Source: Piscinibacter sp943370595 (GTDB lineage Bacteria > Pseudomonadota > Gammaproteobacteria > Burkholderiales > Burkholderiaceae_C). From it: a DNA stretch of 64,000 nt. The stretch is from the NCBI GenBank assembly GCA_943370595.1, contig CALRRO020000003.1, positions 398,660 through 462,659 on the forward strand, read 5' to 3'. Under the pieces are notes generated by a model. That model saw nothing but the letters and a program-made list of their open reading frames with translations. It did no database searches and was not told the DNA's origin. Each line of letters begins with the position of its first letter. The first letter of the stretch is position 1. The translations under genes were made by a program, and so were the position numbers. This document shows positions 37,312-46,097 of this stretch, one piece after another.

Positions 37312-39473
37312 AGGTCGACAAGCGCGAGCTCTTCTCGGCACTGCTGCCCGGCACCGTGCTGGCCCTGTGGGCGCTGGGTGGTGGCTTGCTCTTCGCGGCC
37401 ACGCTGGAGCCGGCCGATCGCAGCGCGCTCGGCGCGATGCTCGAGCCGCGCGCAGCGCTGCTGCTGCTCGGCTGGCTGGTCCTGTCCGGCGCGCTGGGCT
37501 GGCTGTCGCGCGAAGCCTACCAACGCTGGGTCGCGGCGCCGGCACGCCTGGCCGAAGAAGCCCGCGTGCTGCTCGCCGCCGACGTGCAGCGCGAACTCGA
37601 GCCGCAGGGCGGCACCGAGGTGCGCGCCCTGGCCGAGGTGATCAATCAGCTGGCCCGCCAGCGAGGCGAGCTGCGTGCCGACATGGCCGAGCAGGTGCGC
37701 GAGGCCAGCCGCAGCGTCGAGCAGGAGCGCAACCGCCTGGCTGCGCTGATGGCCGAGCTGACGCAGAGCGTGGTGGTGTGCAACCTCGACGGCCGCATCC
37801 TGCTCTACAACAGCCGCGCACGCACACAGTTCCGCGCCCTGTCCACGGCACCGGCGGTGGGCGGCGGTGCCGAGCTGCTCGGCCTGGGCCGCTCGATCTA
37901 TGCGGTGTTCGACCGCGCACTGATCGCCCACGCGCTGGAGAGCGTGCAGCAGCGCCTGCAACGCGGCGCAGCGCATCCGTCGGCGCAGTTCGTCACCGGC
38001 ACGCGCGCGGGGCAGCTGCTGCGGGTGCAGATGGCACCCGTCAGGGCCATCGATGCCCCGCCTGGCGAGGTCTCGCTCAACGGTTTCGTGCTGATGCTGG
38101 AGAACATCACCCGCGACTTCGCCGACGAGTCCGACCGCGACACCCTGCTGCACGGCCTGACCGAAGGCAGCCGTGCCTCGCTGGGCAACCTGCAGGCCGC
38201 CGTGGAATTGCTCGACGACGAAGACCTCGACGCCGCCACGCGCGAGCGCTTCCATGGTGTGATCCGCGACGAGGTGGGCGCGATGAGCCGGCGCATCCAG
38301 GACCTCGCCAGCCACACTGCGCAGACCATGAAGACACGCTGGCCGCTGGAGGACATGCTCGGCGCCGACCTCGTGGCCGCCGCGGCACGGCGCATCGAGG
38401 TGCACTGCGGTTGCCGCGTGGCCACGCACGAGGTCGATGCCTCGCTGTGGCTGAAGGTCGACAGCTTCTCGCTGCTGCAGGTGCTGGTCTACCTGGCTGG
38501 CCGGCTGGTCGACGAGTACGCGTTGAAGATGGTGCAGCTGCGCCTGGCCGAAGCATCCGGCCGCGCCCGGCTCGACCTGGCCTGGATCGGCCAGGCGATG
38601 AGCACCGAGACGGTGATGGGCTGGGAGACCGATGCGATGCGCATCGGCGGCGAGACCCTGGCGCTGACGGTGCGCGACGTCGTCGAGCGCCATGACGGCG
38701 CGTTCTGGTTCGAGCGCGAGCGGGTGCGCCACGAGTCCTTCTTCCGCCTGCTGCTGCCGCTGGCCGCAGGCGGCGAGCAACTGGCAGCCGCGCAGATCGT
38801 GCGCACCGAGAGCCGGCCCGAGGTCTACGACTTCGACCTGTTTCGCGCCAGCGAGCAGTCGCGTGAACTCGCCGACCGGCCGCTGGCCGAGCTGGCCTAC
38901 ACCGTGTTCGACACCGAGACCACCGGCCTGAACCCGGGCGAGGGCGACGAGATCCTGCAGATCGGCGCGACGCGCATCGTCGCCGGCAAGTTGCGCCGCG
39001 AGGACGTGTTCGAGCAGCTGGTCGACCCGCGGCGCGACATTCCCGAGGCCGGCATCCCGATCCACGGCATCACGCCCGACATGGTCGTCGGTGCGCCCAC
39101 CCTCGATGCGGTGCTGCCGGCCTTCCACGCCTTTGCGCAGGACACCGTGCTGGTGGCGCACAACGCTGCATTCGACATGCGCTTCCTCGAGCTGAAGCAG
39201 GCCAGCACCGGCGTGGTGTTCGACCAGCCGGTGCTCGACACGCTGCTGCTGTCGGCCGTGGTGCACCCGCAGCAGGAGTCGCACCGGCTGGAGGCGATCG
39301 CCGAGCGGCTGGGCGTGAACGTGCTCGGCCGCCATACCGCGGTGGGCGATGCGATGGTCACCGCAGAGATCTTCCTCAAGCTGGTGCCGCTGCTGGCCGA
39401 GCGCGGCATCCACACCCTGGCGCAGGCGCGCGAAGCCGCCCAGCAGACCTACTACGCGCGCGTGCGCTACTGA
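37308..39473 (+). CDS. Membrane PAS-pseudokinase fused to DnaQ-type 3'-5' exonuclease
   Basis: Fusion protein of 721 residues. Two membrane segments (about 9-32 and 48-66), a HAMP-like coiled coil (80-145), a PAS-like domain (about 146-270), a kinase dimerisation-like helix pair lacking the usual histidine (275-335, LTEGSRASLGNLQ), a degenerate ATPase-like region without N or G boxes (350-490), and a DEDDh exonuclease (531-695) with all motifs: DTE (D535, E537), AHNAAFD (617-623) and H676/D681. The exonuclease should be active; the kinase should not. In relatives a stand-alone exonuclease of this family lies in the acetate module, so fusion to a sensor is unusual. Confidence 0.88.
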   Translation: MKVDKRELFSALLPGTVLALWALGGGLLFAATLEPADRSALGAMLEPRAALLLLGWLVLSGALGWLSREAYQRWVAAPARLAEEARVLLAADVQRELEPQGGTEVRALAEVINQLARQRGELRADMAEQVREASRSVEQERNRLAALMAELTQSVVVCNLDGRILLYNSRARTQFRALSTAPAVGGGAELLGLGRSIYAVFDRALIAHALESVQQRLQRGAAHPSAQFVTGTRAGQLLRVQMAPVRAIDAPPGEVSLNGFVLMLENITRDFADESDRDTLLHGLTEGSRASLGNLQAAVELLDDEDLDAATRERFHGVIRDEVGAMSRRIQDLASHTAQTMKTRWPLEDMLGADLVAAAARRIEVHCGCRVATHEVDASLWLKVDSFSLLQVLVYLAGRLVDEYALKMVQLRLAEASGRARLDLAWIGQAMSTETVMGWETDAMRIGGETLALTVRDVVERHDGAFWFERERVRHESFFRLLLPLAAGGEQLAAAQIVRTESRPEVYDFDLFRASEQSRELADRPLAELAYTVFDTETTGLNPGEGDEILQIGATRIVAGKLRREDVFEQLVDPRRDIPEAGIPIHGITPDMVVGAPTLDAVLPAFHAFAQDTVLVAHNAAFDMRFLELKQASTGVVFDQPVLDTLLLSAVVHPQQESHRLEAIAERLGVNVLGRHTAVGDAMVTAEIFLKLVPLLAERGIHTLAQAREAAQQTYYARVRY

Positions 39474-39484
39474 AGCGACTGGAC

Positions 39485-40354
39485 TCAGTCCGCGGCGGCC
39501 TCGCTGCTGCGCCACGGGCTCCAGACCAGCCCCGTGCCGACGGCGACGTTGCTGCGCGAGGCGAGCAGCGGGCTCGCGGTGTTGGCCGCCGAGTGATGCG
39601 ACGTGAGGCTGCCACTGACGAACCACGACAGCTCGCGACTCACGCGCTGGCGCAGCGACACACCGAACTCTGTGCCCAGGTAGCCGGCGCGCGCGCGGTA
39701 GGCGGGCCGCGTGGCGGTGGCCTGCGCTGCGTCCACCTCGTAGAAGTAGCGGTGCAGCGGTCGGCTGGCCCAGGTCGGCTCCACCGACAGCGTCAGCGCG
39801 GAGGCCGGCCCGGCCACGCCGCGAAAGCGCCAGCGCAGCTCGGGCGCGATGCTGGCGCCGCGCGATTCGACGCGCTCGAAGTCGGTCGAGCCCAGCGCAC
39901 GCAGCTTCAGGTGCAGCGTCGGCCCGCTGCCCTGGCTGGCCCAGCCCTTGTAGACCAGCTGCGGGCCGATGCCGAACAGGTAGTCCAGCTCGGGCATGCC
40001 CTCGCGCAGCTCGTTGCTGCGCGCGTTGAAGGCGGCGCTGGCGGTCAGGTCGAGCTCCCAGTGCTCGGTGTCCAGGAAACGGCTGCGGATGCCGCGCTCG
40101 TCCACACGCAGCACCGGTCCGCGGTAGATGAAGTACGGCAGCACGATGCCGCGCCAGTGCGACTGGTCGGCGCCGGGGTAGTCGGGCACCCGGCCGGCGC
40201 CGGCGGCGAGGCCGGCCTCCCAGCGCGGCAGTGCGGGGGCATCTGGGGCAGCGGTGGCAGCGGCGGCAGTGCCCTGTGCTGCAGCGTTCGCGGCCAGGCC
40301 GAGCACGGCGCACAGGGTTCCCAGGGGTCGCAGGAGTGGGGGAAGGCTGATCAT
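39485..40354 (-). CDS. MipA/OmpV family outer-membrane protein
   Basis: Outer-membrane beta-barrel protein of 289 residues. A signal peptide is present (LLRPLGTLCAVLGLAANAAAQG). The mature part starts WEAGLAAGAGRVPDYPGADQSHWRGIVLPYFIYRGPVLRVDERGIRSRF, the hallmark of MipA/OmpV proteins, and ends in alternating hydrophobic strands. The ATG at 40354 gives a normal signal peptide; a start 96 bases upstream would add an Arg-rich tail. Members scaffold murein enzymes or act as channels; role here unknown. It diverges from the next gene, with 94 bases between starts. Confidence 0.87.
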   Translation of the reverse strand: MISLPPLLRPLGTLCAVLGLAANAAAQGTAAAATAAPDAPALPRWEAGLAAGAGRVPDYPGADQSHWRGIVLPYFIYRGPVLRVDERGIRSRFLDTEHWELDLTASAAFNARSNELREGMPELDYLFGIGPQLVYKGWASQGSGPTLHLKLRALGSTDFERVESRGASIAPELRWRFRGVAGPASALTLSVEPTWASRPLHRYFYEVDAAQATATRPAYRARAGYLGTEFGVSLRQRVSRELSWFVSGSLTSHHSAANTASPLLASRSNVAVGTGLVWSPWRSSEAAAD

Positions 40355-40448
40355 CGGCGCGAGTATCGCCGCCCGTCGGCGCATACCGGCGCGTGCGGAT
40401 TTGCGCAGCGACAGGCCCGCGCAACGCGCGCCGACGCATGCTGGTGGC

Positions 40449-41336
40449 ATGGCGACCCCGACCTCGCTCCTGAAGTGGCTGTCCGGCGTGCTGCTGGCGG
40501 CCGCGGCCCTGGCCGTTCAGGCCCTGGAGCCGCCGGCCGCTTCCGCCGCCGCCCTGCACGCCCGATGGCTGCAACTGCAGTCCGGCCTTCGCAGCAGTGC
40601 GTTCGGCGAACCGCTGCTGCTCAGCTCGCGGGAGGCGGCGGACCGCTTCGAGGGCGACGTGCACGCCGAGCTGGCCTATCCGTTCGAGACTGTCGCCGGC
40701 GTGTTGCGCGGCGCGCCGGCGATCTGCGAGCTGATGCTGCTGCACCTGAACGTGCACGCCTGCAAGCCGGCCGAGGGCAGCACCTTGCTCGTGGTCGCCG
40801 GCCCGAAGCGCAGCGGCGCCGCGGGCATGACGGCGCAGATGCGCTACGCGATGCGCGTCGAGGCGGACGATCCGGCCTACCTGCGCGTGGTGCTGACCGC
40901 GCCCAGCGGGCCGCTGTCGACCTCGGACTACCGCATCCTGTTCGAGCTGGTGCCGCTCGATGCCGGCCATGCCTTCCTGCACTTCGGCTTCGCCCACAAC
41001 GCCGGCGGCCTGGCGCGCCTGGCCATGCAGGCCTACCTGGCGACGGCCGGGCGCGACAAGATCGGCTTCACCGTGGTCGGCCGCGAGGCCGATGGCTCGC
41101 CGCGCCACCTGCGCGGCGAACGCGCCTCGGTCGAGCGCAACGTGATGCGCTACTACCTCGCGCTGCTGGCGCACTGCGGCGCTCGCTCAGGCTCGCCTGA
41201 AGAGCGACTGCAGGCCCGGCTGCGCGCCTGGTTCGCGCTCACCGAGCAGCACGCGGCGCAACTGCACGAGTACGACTTGGCCGACTACCTGCGCGAGAAG
41301 CAGCAGGACCGCGCCCGCGCAACGGCCGGCCCCTGA
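40449..41336 (+). CDS. Exported protein of unknown function
   Basis: Predicted periplasmic protein of 295 residues. Signal peptide LLKWLSGVLLAAAALAVQALEPP ends near residue 25. The body has mixed strands and helices (ELAYPFETVAGVLRGAPAICELMLLHLNVHACKP; LVPLDAGHAFLHFGFAHNAGGLARLAMQAYLA), in the size range and with the strand pattern of START/polyketide-cyclase-like periplasmic proteins; that fold idea is weak. Two cysteines could form a disulfide. Not recognised as a named family. Confidence 0.78.
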   Translation: MATPTSLLKWLSGVLLAAAALAVQALEPPAASAAALHARWLQLQSGLRSSAFGEPLLLSSREAADRFEGDVHAELAYPFETVAGVLRGAPAICELMLLHLNVHACKPAEGSTLLVVAGPKRSGAAGMTAQMRYAMRVEADDPAYLRVVLTAPSGPLSTSDYRILFELVPLDAGHAFLHFGFAHNAGGLARLAMQAYLATAGRDKIGFTVVGREADGSPRHLRGERASVERNVMRYYLALLAHCGARSGSPEERLQARLRAWFALTEQHAAQLHEYDLADYLREKQQDRARATAGP

Positions 41337-41340
41337 GCCG

Positions 41341-41359
41341 AGGGTCGGCTCACGACCCT
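41341..41359. terminator. Short perfect hairpin after the exported protein
   Basis: AGGGTCG, loop GCTCA, CGACCCT, starting five bases after the stop codon. There is no T-run, so termination strength is uncertain. Confidence 0.45.
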
Positions 41360-41418
41360 GCTCGCTTACCCTGAGTTTTCGCATCGAGGAATCGAAAGCG
41401 AGGGTTGCACCTGAGTTT

Positions 41419-41477
41419 GTCAGCGTCCCATCAGTTTGGCGTCAGCTTGCGTTGGCGATGCGTCAGTCGGCGGTCAG
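41419..41477 (+). promoter_or_regulatory. Six-unit 11-bp direct-repeat operator before the MHS transporter
   Basis: TCAG occurs at 41420, 41431, 41442, 41463 and 41474, with a degenerate GTTGGC unit (TTGG at 41452). Spacings of 11, 11, 10, 11 and 11 are identical to those of the operator at 30372, including the same degenerate fourth unit. Shared blocks include GCGTCAGC, GCGTTGGC and GCGTCAG. The last unit ends 66 bases before the transporter start, nearly the same distance as at actP. Confidence 0.75.
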
Positions 41478-41543
41478 AGCACGCCACGACAGTGCGTTGC
41501 ACATCGCCCAGGGGGGGCGGATCTCAACGTTCAGGAGTTCAAC

Positions 41544-43220
41544 ATGGCAACCAGCACGCTAGGCAAGCCCGCCGCCGCGTCGGCGCCGATGACGGCCGAG
41601 GAGAGGAAGGTCATCTTCGCTTCGTCGCTCGGCACGGTCTTCGAGTGGTACGACTTCTATCTGTACGGCTCGCTCGCGGCGATCATCGCCAAGCAGTTCT
41701 TCTCCGGCCTCGACGCCGGCTCGGCCTTCATCTTCGCGCTGCTGGCCTTCGCGGCCGGCTTCATCGTGCGTCCGTTCGGTGCGATCTTCTTCGGCCGCCT
41801 GGGCGACATGATCGGCCGCAAGTACACCTTCCTGGTGACCATCCTGATCATGGGCCTGTCGACCTTCATCGTCGGCATCCTGCCCACCTACGCCTCGATC
41901 GGCGTGGCCGCGCCGGTGATCCTGATCATCCTGCGCCTGCTGCAGGGCCTGGCGCTCGGCGGCGAGTACGGCGGTGCCGCGACCTACGTCGCCGAGCACG
42001 CGCCGCACGGCAAGCGCGGCGCCTACACCTCGTGGATCCAGACCACCGCGACGCTGGGCCTGTTCCTGTCGCTGATGGTCATCCTCGGCACCCGCACCGC
42101 CATCGGCGAAGCGGCGTTCGCCGACTGGGGCTGGCGCATCCCGTTCATCGTCTCGATCATCCTGCTGGGCATCTCGGTGTGGATCCGCCTGTCGATGAAC
42201 GAGTCGCCCGCCTTCAAGAAGATGAAGGAAGAGGGCAAGACCTCGAAGGCGCCGCTGACCGAGTCGTTCGGCCAGTGGAAGAACCTGAAGATCGTGATCC
42301 TGGCGCTGATCGGCCTGACCGCCGGCCAGGCCGTGGTCTGGTACACGGGCCAGTTCTACGCGCTGTTCTTCCTGACGCAGGCGCTGAAGGTCGATGGCGC
42401 CACGGCCAACATCATGATCGCGGTGTCGCTGCTGATCGGCACGCCGTTCTTCATCGTGTTCGGCACGCTGTCCGACAAGATCGGCCGCAAGCCCATCATC
42501 ATGGCCGGCTGCCTGATCGCCGCGCTGACCTACTTCCCGCTGTTCAAGGCGCTGACCGAGGCGGCCAACCCCGACCTCGCCGCCGCGCAGGCGAAGAACA
42601 AGGTCGTCGTGGTCGCCGACCCGGCCGAGTGCTCTTTCCAGTTCAACCCGACCGGCACCGTCAAGTTCACCAGCTCGTGCGACATCGCCAAGCAGGTGCT
42701 GGCCGCCAGCTCGGTGAGCTACGAGAACGAAGTCGCCGCCGCCGGCACGCCCGCCAGCATCAAGATCGGCGAGACGGTGATCGCCAGCTACACGTCCAAG
42801 GGCATCCCGGCCGACGAGGCAAAGAAGAAGGACGGCGAGTTCAAGAAGTCGGTCGCCGACACGCTGAAGGCCGCCGGCTACCCGGCCAAGGCCGACCCGG
42901 CGAAGATGAACAAGCCGTTGATCATCGGCATCCTGGTCATCCTCGTGATCCTGGTGACCATGGTCTACGGCCCGATCGCAGCCATGCTGGTCGAGATGTT
43001 CCCGACGCGCATCCGCTACACCTCGATGAGCCTGCCGTACCACATCGGCAACGGCTGGTTCGGCGGCCTGCTGCCGACCACCGCCTTTGCCATCGTGGCG
43101 CAGACCGGCAACATGTACAACGGCCTGTGGTACCCGATCATCATCGCCGGCGTCACCTTCGTCATCGGCATGCTGTTCGTGCGCGAGACCAAGGACGTGG
43201 ACATCTACGCCAAGGACTGA
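41544..43220 (+). CDS. MFS transporter, metabolite:H+ symporter (MHS) type
   Basis: Proton-coupled importer of 558 residues, about 110 longer than usual for the KgtP/ProP/ShiA group. Twelve membrane segments, the GRLGDMIGRK loop after segment 2, GTLSDKIGRKP in the second half and RLLQGLALGGEYGGAATYVAE are typical. The extra length is an insertion at about residues 338-456 between segments 9 and 10, with two cysteines (C363, C379) that could form a disulfide. Shared operator with actP suggests a short-chain carboxylate substrate. A small membrane protein follows. Confidence 0.92.
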   Translation: MATSTLGKPAAASAPMTAEERKVIFASSLGTVFEWYDFYLYGSLAAIIAKQFFSGLDAGSAFIFALLAFAAGFIVRPFGAIFFGRLGDMIGRKYTFLVTILIMGLSTFIVGILPTYASIGVAAPVILIILRLLQGLALGGEYGGAATYVAEHAPHGKRGAYTSWIQTTATLGLFLSLMVILGTRTAIGEAAFADWGWRIPFIVSIILLGISVWIRLSMNESPAFKKMKEEGKTSKAPLTESFGQWKNLKIVILALIGLTAGQAVVWYTGQFYALFFLTQALKVDGATANIMIAVSLLIGTPFFIVFGTLSDKIGRKPIIMAGCLIAALTYFPLFKALTEAANPDLAAAQAKNKVVVVADPAECSFQFNPTGTVKFTSSCDIAKQVLAASSVSYENEVAAAGTPASIKIGETVIASYTSKGIPADEAKKKDGEFKKSVADTLKAAGYPAKADPAKMNKPLIIGILVILVILVTMVYGPIAAMLVEMFPTRIRYTSMSLPYHIGNGWFGGLLPTTAFAIVAQTGNMYNGLWYPIIIAGVTFVIGMLFVRETKDVDIYAKD

Positions 43221-43246
43221 CCCCTCGCACCCAGGAGCCAACGATC

Positions 43247-43450
43247 ATGTGGAAGATCCTGCTTGCCTTCGTGGTGTTCGCCGCGCTCGCCATCTTCGTG
43301 CTGAGCAAGGGCGGTGACATCGACATGGGCGGCGAGAAACACGGCGCCGATGCCATGCACGTGCCGGCGGCGGCTTCGGCCCCCGCTTCGGCGGCGGCGG
43401 CCGCACCGGCGGCGGCGGCAGCGTCCGACGCTGCCTCGGCAGCCAAGTAG
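43247..43450 (+). CDS. Small single-pass, alanine-rich tail protein
   Basis: Protein of 67 residues. One membrane segment (MWKILLAFVVFAALAIFVLS) is followed by a short acidic/glycine part (GGDIDMGGEKHGADAMH) and a disordered Ala/Pro tail of low complexity. It lies 26 bases after the transporter and ahead of a terminator, so it is the last gene of that transcript. Possibly a subunit or stabiliser of the transporter; not a named family. Confidence 0.75.
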   Translation: MWKILLAFVVFAALAIFVLSKGGDIDMGGEKHGADAMHVPAAASAPASAAAAAPAAAAASDAASAAK

Positions 43451-43477
43451 AAGCTCGCACTGGCCTCGCGCCCGTTC

Positions 43478-43513
43478 ACGGCCGGCCGGTCTCGCGACCG
43501 CGCCGGCCGTTTT
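43478..43513 (+). terminator. Rho-independent terminator
   Basis: ACGGCCGGC (43478-43486) pairs with GCCGGCCGT (43502-43510), with an inner CGGT/ACCG stem and a CTCGCG loop, followed by TTTTC. It ends the MHS transporter transcript and, read the other way, faces the end of gspB. Confidence 0.8.
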
Positions 43514-43540
43514 CATTCCGGCCTGGTGCTCAGGCCGTGT

Positions 43541-44239
43541 TCACAGCGCGATCTCGAAACGCTGGCCGCGGATGTTGATCACCGCAGCCTTCGGCTTGAT
43601 CTGCTCCAGCGTGACGCCGGGGCCGAGCGACTCGCCCTCGTGCAGCAGCTGGCCGTTGACGATCAGCAGCCGGTTGGCGGGCGTGTTCGAGTAGATCGAG
43701 CCGCCGAATGCCAGGGCCGGCAGCCCGGCGCGCAGGTCGGCCGGCAGCGCGGCCAGCGAAGCGACACGCTGCGGCTCCGGCAGTGCCGGCGCGCTGGCGG
43801 CGGCGGCGGGCGGCGGTGTGGCGCGCATCGGCGCAATGGCGGGTGCCACTGCCGGTGTTGCAGCCGGACCGGCGGCGGGCGCCACTGCGGGTGCGATGGC
43901 CGGGGCCGTCGCGACCGGTGCCGGTGCTGCGTCGGGCGCGGGCGCTGCCGGCATCGCCGGCGCCGGGGGTTCGGCGGCACGCGCCACCGGCGGTGGTGGC
44001 TGCGAGGGTGGTGGCGGCGGCAGTGTGTCGCCGCTGCTGCTCCATTGCCAGGCCAGCGCCACCGCCAGCCCGCCGGCCAGGCCGATGACCACCCAGTGCC
44101 AGGGCTGCAGGCCCGCGCGGTGCCGGGGCCGCTGCTCGTCGTCGCCGACGTCGGGCATGGCCTGCGTGTGAAGCCCGGGCACGCCGCCGCGCTCGCGTTC
44201 CGCGTCGGCGCGCCGCAGGGCATCGAGGATGTAGGACAT
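43541..44239 (-). CDS. gspB: General secretion pathway protein B (GspB/ExeB-like)
   Basis: Inner-membrane protein of 232 residues. The N-terminus MSYILDALRRADAERERG is the family signature, one membrane segment lies at about 47-66, then a long Pro/Ala-rich periplasmic linker (70-160), then the C-terminal GspB domain (GGSIYSNTPANRLLIVNGQLLHEGESLGPGVTLEQIKPKAAVINIRGQRFEI). GspB works with GspA to place the type II secretion secretin in the peptidoglycan. It follows gspA by two bases. No other gsp genes are in the window. Confidence 0.92.
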   Translation of the reverse strand: MSYILDALRRADAERERGGVPGLHTQAMPDVGDDEQRPRHRAGLQPWHWVVIGLAGGLAVALAWQWSSSGDTLPPPPPSQPPPPVARAAEPPAPAMPAAPAPDAAPAPVATAPAIAPAVAPAAGPAATPAVAPAIAPMRATPPPAAAASAPALPEPQRVASLAALPADLRAGLPALAFGGSIYSNTPANRLLIVNGQLLHEGESLGPGVTLEQIKPKAAVINIRGQRFEIAL

Positions 44240-44241
44240 GG

Positions 44242-45879
44242 CTACCTCTGCGCCAGCAGTCGCGGCTCGGCGACGCCGGTGGCGCGGTTGATCAGCATCA
44301 GCGTCAGCGGCCCGGCCAGGCCATCGGGCTTGAGGCCCTGGGCGACCTGGAAGGCATCGAGCCGCTTGCGCAGCCCGCTGTCGAAGCGGGTCGGCGCCGG
44401 CGGTGCGGGCTCGCCCTGGGCGGCGGCCAGCTGGGCCGACAGCCAGTCCACCGGTGCCCCGTCGGCATAACCCGGCGGCGTGCGCCACAGCGTCGCGAAG
44501 TCGCCGCGCCAGACTTCGGCCAGCGCGGCCAGCGGCAGGCTCAGCTCGCCGTCGCCCGTCGCCAGCGTGGCGCTGCGCGCGCTCAGGCCGGTCAGCACCG
44601 CGTAGGCGGGCTTGCTGCCCGACTGCAGCGTCAGCAGCACCGGCCGGTCGAGCTGGCGGATCAGCGCCAGCGTGCTGCTGCTGCGAAAGCACTGCAGCTG
44701 CTGGCGCGCCGCCGAGGCGCAGGGCTCGCCATCGTCGAGCGAGATCTTCCAGGCCGGTGCCAGCGCACGCCAGGCATCGCCCTCGCTACGCCACGCTGCC
44801 GCCAGCAGCGCCTTCGGGTCGGCCGGCGCCGGCGACGACGCGGCCGACGCAGCGGCCGCGGGCGCAGAGGCCGGTGCGGAGGCGGCCTGCGCGAGCAGCA
44901 CGGCCGAGGCCGCGCTGGCCGGCGCCGCTGCGGCCTGCGGGCGGGCTCCGGCATGGCGCTCGTAGGCCACGCCGGCCCAGAGGGCGAGGCCCAGCCCGGC
45001 GATCGCAGCCGCCACCATCGCGGCGCGGCGCCACTGCCCGCCGGCGTGCCGCGCGTCGGGTGGCAGCGTGCCGTCGAACACCTCGGAGGCCGCCTTGTCG
45101 ACGATCTCCACGTCCACCGCCGGCTTGTTGCCGGCGTAGGCCCCGAGCAGCGCGCGGTCGCACAGCAGGTTGATGCGCCGCGGCACGCCGCGCGACAGCT
45201 GGAACACGCGCTTGAGCGCCTCCGGCTCGAAGGGCAGCGGCCGGTTCATGCCGGCGACCGCGAGACGGTGGCGGATGTAGCGCACCGTCTCCTTGGGTGT
45301 CAGCGCCTCGAGGTGGAAGCGCGCGATGACCCGCTGCGCCAGCTGCTCCAGCTCCGGCCGTGCCAGCATCGTGCGCAGCTCGGGCTGGCCGATCAGGATG
45401 ATCTGCAGCAGCTTGCGCTCGTGCGTCTCCAGGTTGGTCAGCAGGCGCAGCTGCTCGAGCACGTCGGCCGACAGGTTCTGCGCCTCGTCGATGATCAGCA
45501 CGTTGCTCTGGCCGACCGAGTGCGTCTGCAGCAGGAACTCGTTGAGCGCGTCGACGTAGTCCTTCACCGTCGCGCCCTCGGGCCGGCGCGGGATGCGGAA
45601 CTCGTCGCACACCGAGCCCAGCAGCTCGGTGACGGTCTGCTTCGGGTTGAAGAGGTAGGCGACGTTACAGCGCTTCGGGATCTGCTCCAGGAAGCAGCGG
45701 CACACCGTGGTCTTGCCCGCGCCGATCTCGCCGGTCAGCAACACGAAGCCGCCGCCGCCCGTCACGCCATACAGCAGGTGTGCCAGCGCCTCGCGGTGGC
45801 GCTCGCTCATGTAGAGGTAGCGCGGGTCCGGCGCGATCGAGAAAGGCTGCTGCCTCAGGCCGAAGAAGCGGGCGTACAT
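44242..45879 (-). CDS. gspA: General secretion pathway ATPase GspA (ExeA-like)
   Basis: Protein of 545 residues with an N-terminal AAA ATPase domain and a membrane-anchored periplasmic part. Walker A is GEIGAGKT (50-57), Walker B VLIIDEAQ, with the arginine-containing sensor RGVPRRINLLCDRAL. One membrane segment follows near residue 290, then a C-terminal peptidoglycan-binding domain (LRKRLDAFQVAQGLKPDGLAGPLTLMLINRATG). With GspB it opens or rearranges the cell wall for the secretin. It overlaps the CWC gene start region by 25 bases. Confidence 0.93.
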   Translation of the reverse strand: MYARFFGLRQQPFSIAPDPRYLYMSERHREALAHLLYGVTGGGGFVLLTGEIGAGKTTVCRCFLEQIPKRCNVAYLFNPKQTVTELLGSVCDEFRIPRRPEGATVKDYVDALNEFLLQTHSVGQSNVLIIDEAQNLSADVLEQLRLLTNLETHERKLLQIILIGQPELRTMLARPELEQLAQRVIARFHLEALTPKETVRYIRHRLAVAGMNRPLPFEPEALKRVFQLSRGVPRRINLLCDRALLGAYAGNKPAVDVEIVDKAASEVFDGTLPPDARHAGGQWRRAAMVAAAIAGLGLALWAGVAYERHAGARPQAAAAPASAASAVLLAQAASAPASAPAAAASAASSPAPADPKALLAAAWRSEGDAWRALAPAWKISLDDGEPCASAARQQLQCFRSSSTLALIRQLDRPVLLTLQSGSKPAYAVLTGLSARSATLATGDGELSLPLAALAEVWRGDFATLWRTPPGYADGAPVDWLSAQLAAAQGEPAPPAPTRFDSGLRKRLDAFQVAQGLKPDGLAGPLTLMLINRATGVAEPRLLAQR

Positions 45880-46097
45880 GGGGCGCAGGATACCCGGGTC
45901 GGGTCGGCCGCCAGTTCACGCAGGCACGGCAGGCACAGGCAGCCCTGGAAACGCTCGCCCAGTTCGGCGCGCAGCGCAGGGCTCAGCGTCAGCGCCGTGC
46001 AGGCGCAGGGCCCGGCGCCGCACGCGTCGCCGATGCCGCAATGGAAGGCGCCGCCACAGCGCGGGCAGCGCGATTCCAGCGACGCGGTCTCAGCCAC
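45855..46097 (-). CDS. Cysteine-rich CWC family protein
   Basis: Small protein of 80 residues with four Cys pairs (CPRC, C-x7-C-x4-CAC, CLCLPC), likely binding one or two zinc ions, matching the cysteine-rich CWC pattern. Function unknown. It sits between the malonyl-CoA synthetase gene (overlapping by eight bases) and gspA (overlapping by 25 bases), so all belong to one minus-strand transcript or overlap by compaction. Confidence 0.83.
   Translation of the reverse strand: MAETASLESRCPRCGGAFHCGIGDACGAGPCACTALTLSPALRAELGERFQGCLCLPCLRELAADPTRVSCAPCTPASSA

Noticed and set aside
37245..41174. Open frame of about 1,300 codons on the minus strand
   Set aside because: It lies antisense to the exonuclease fusion and to well-supported genes; composition is that of a shadow frame in GC-rich DNA (Arg/His/Gln/Ala-rich, no domain).
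41438..41454. Possible sigma-54 promoter TGGCGTCAGCTTGC before the MHS transporter
   Set aside because: GG and GC are nine bases apart, not ten, and the bases are part of the six-unit repeat.
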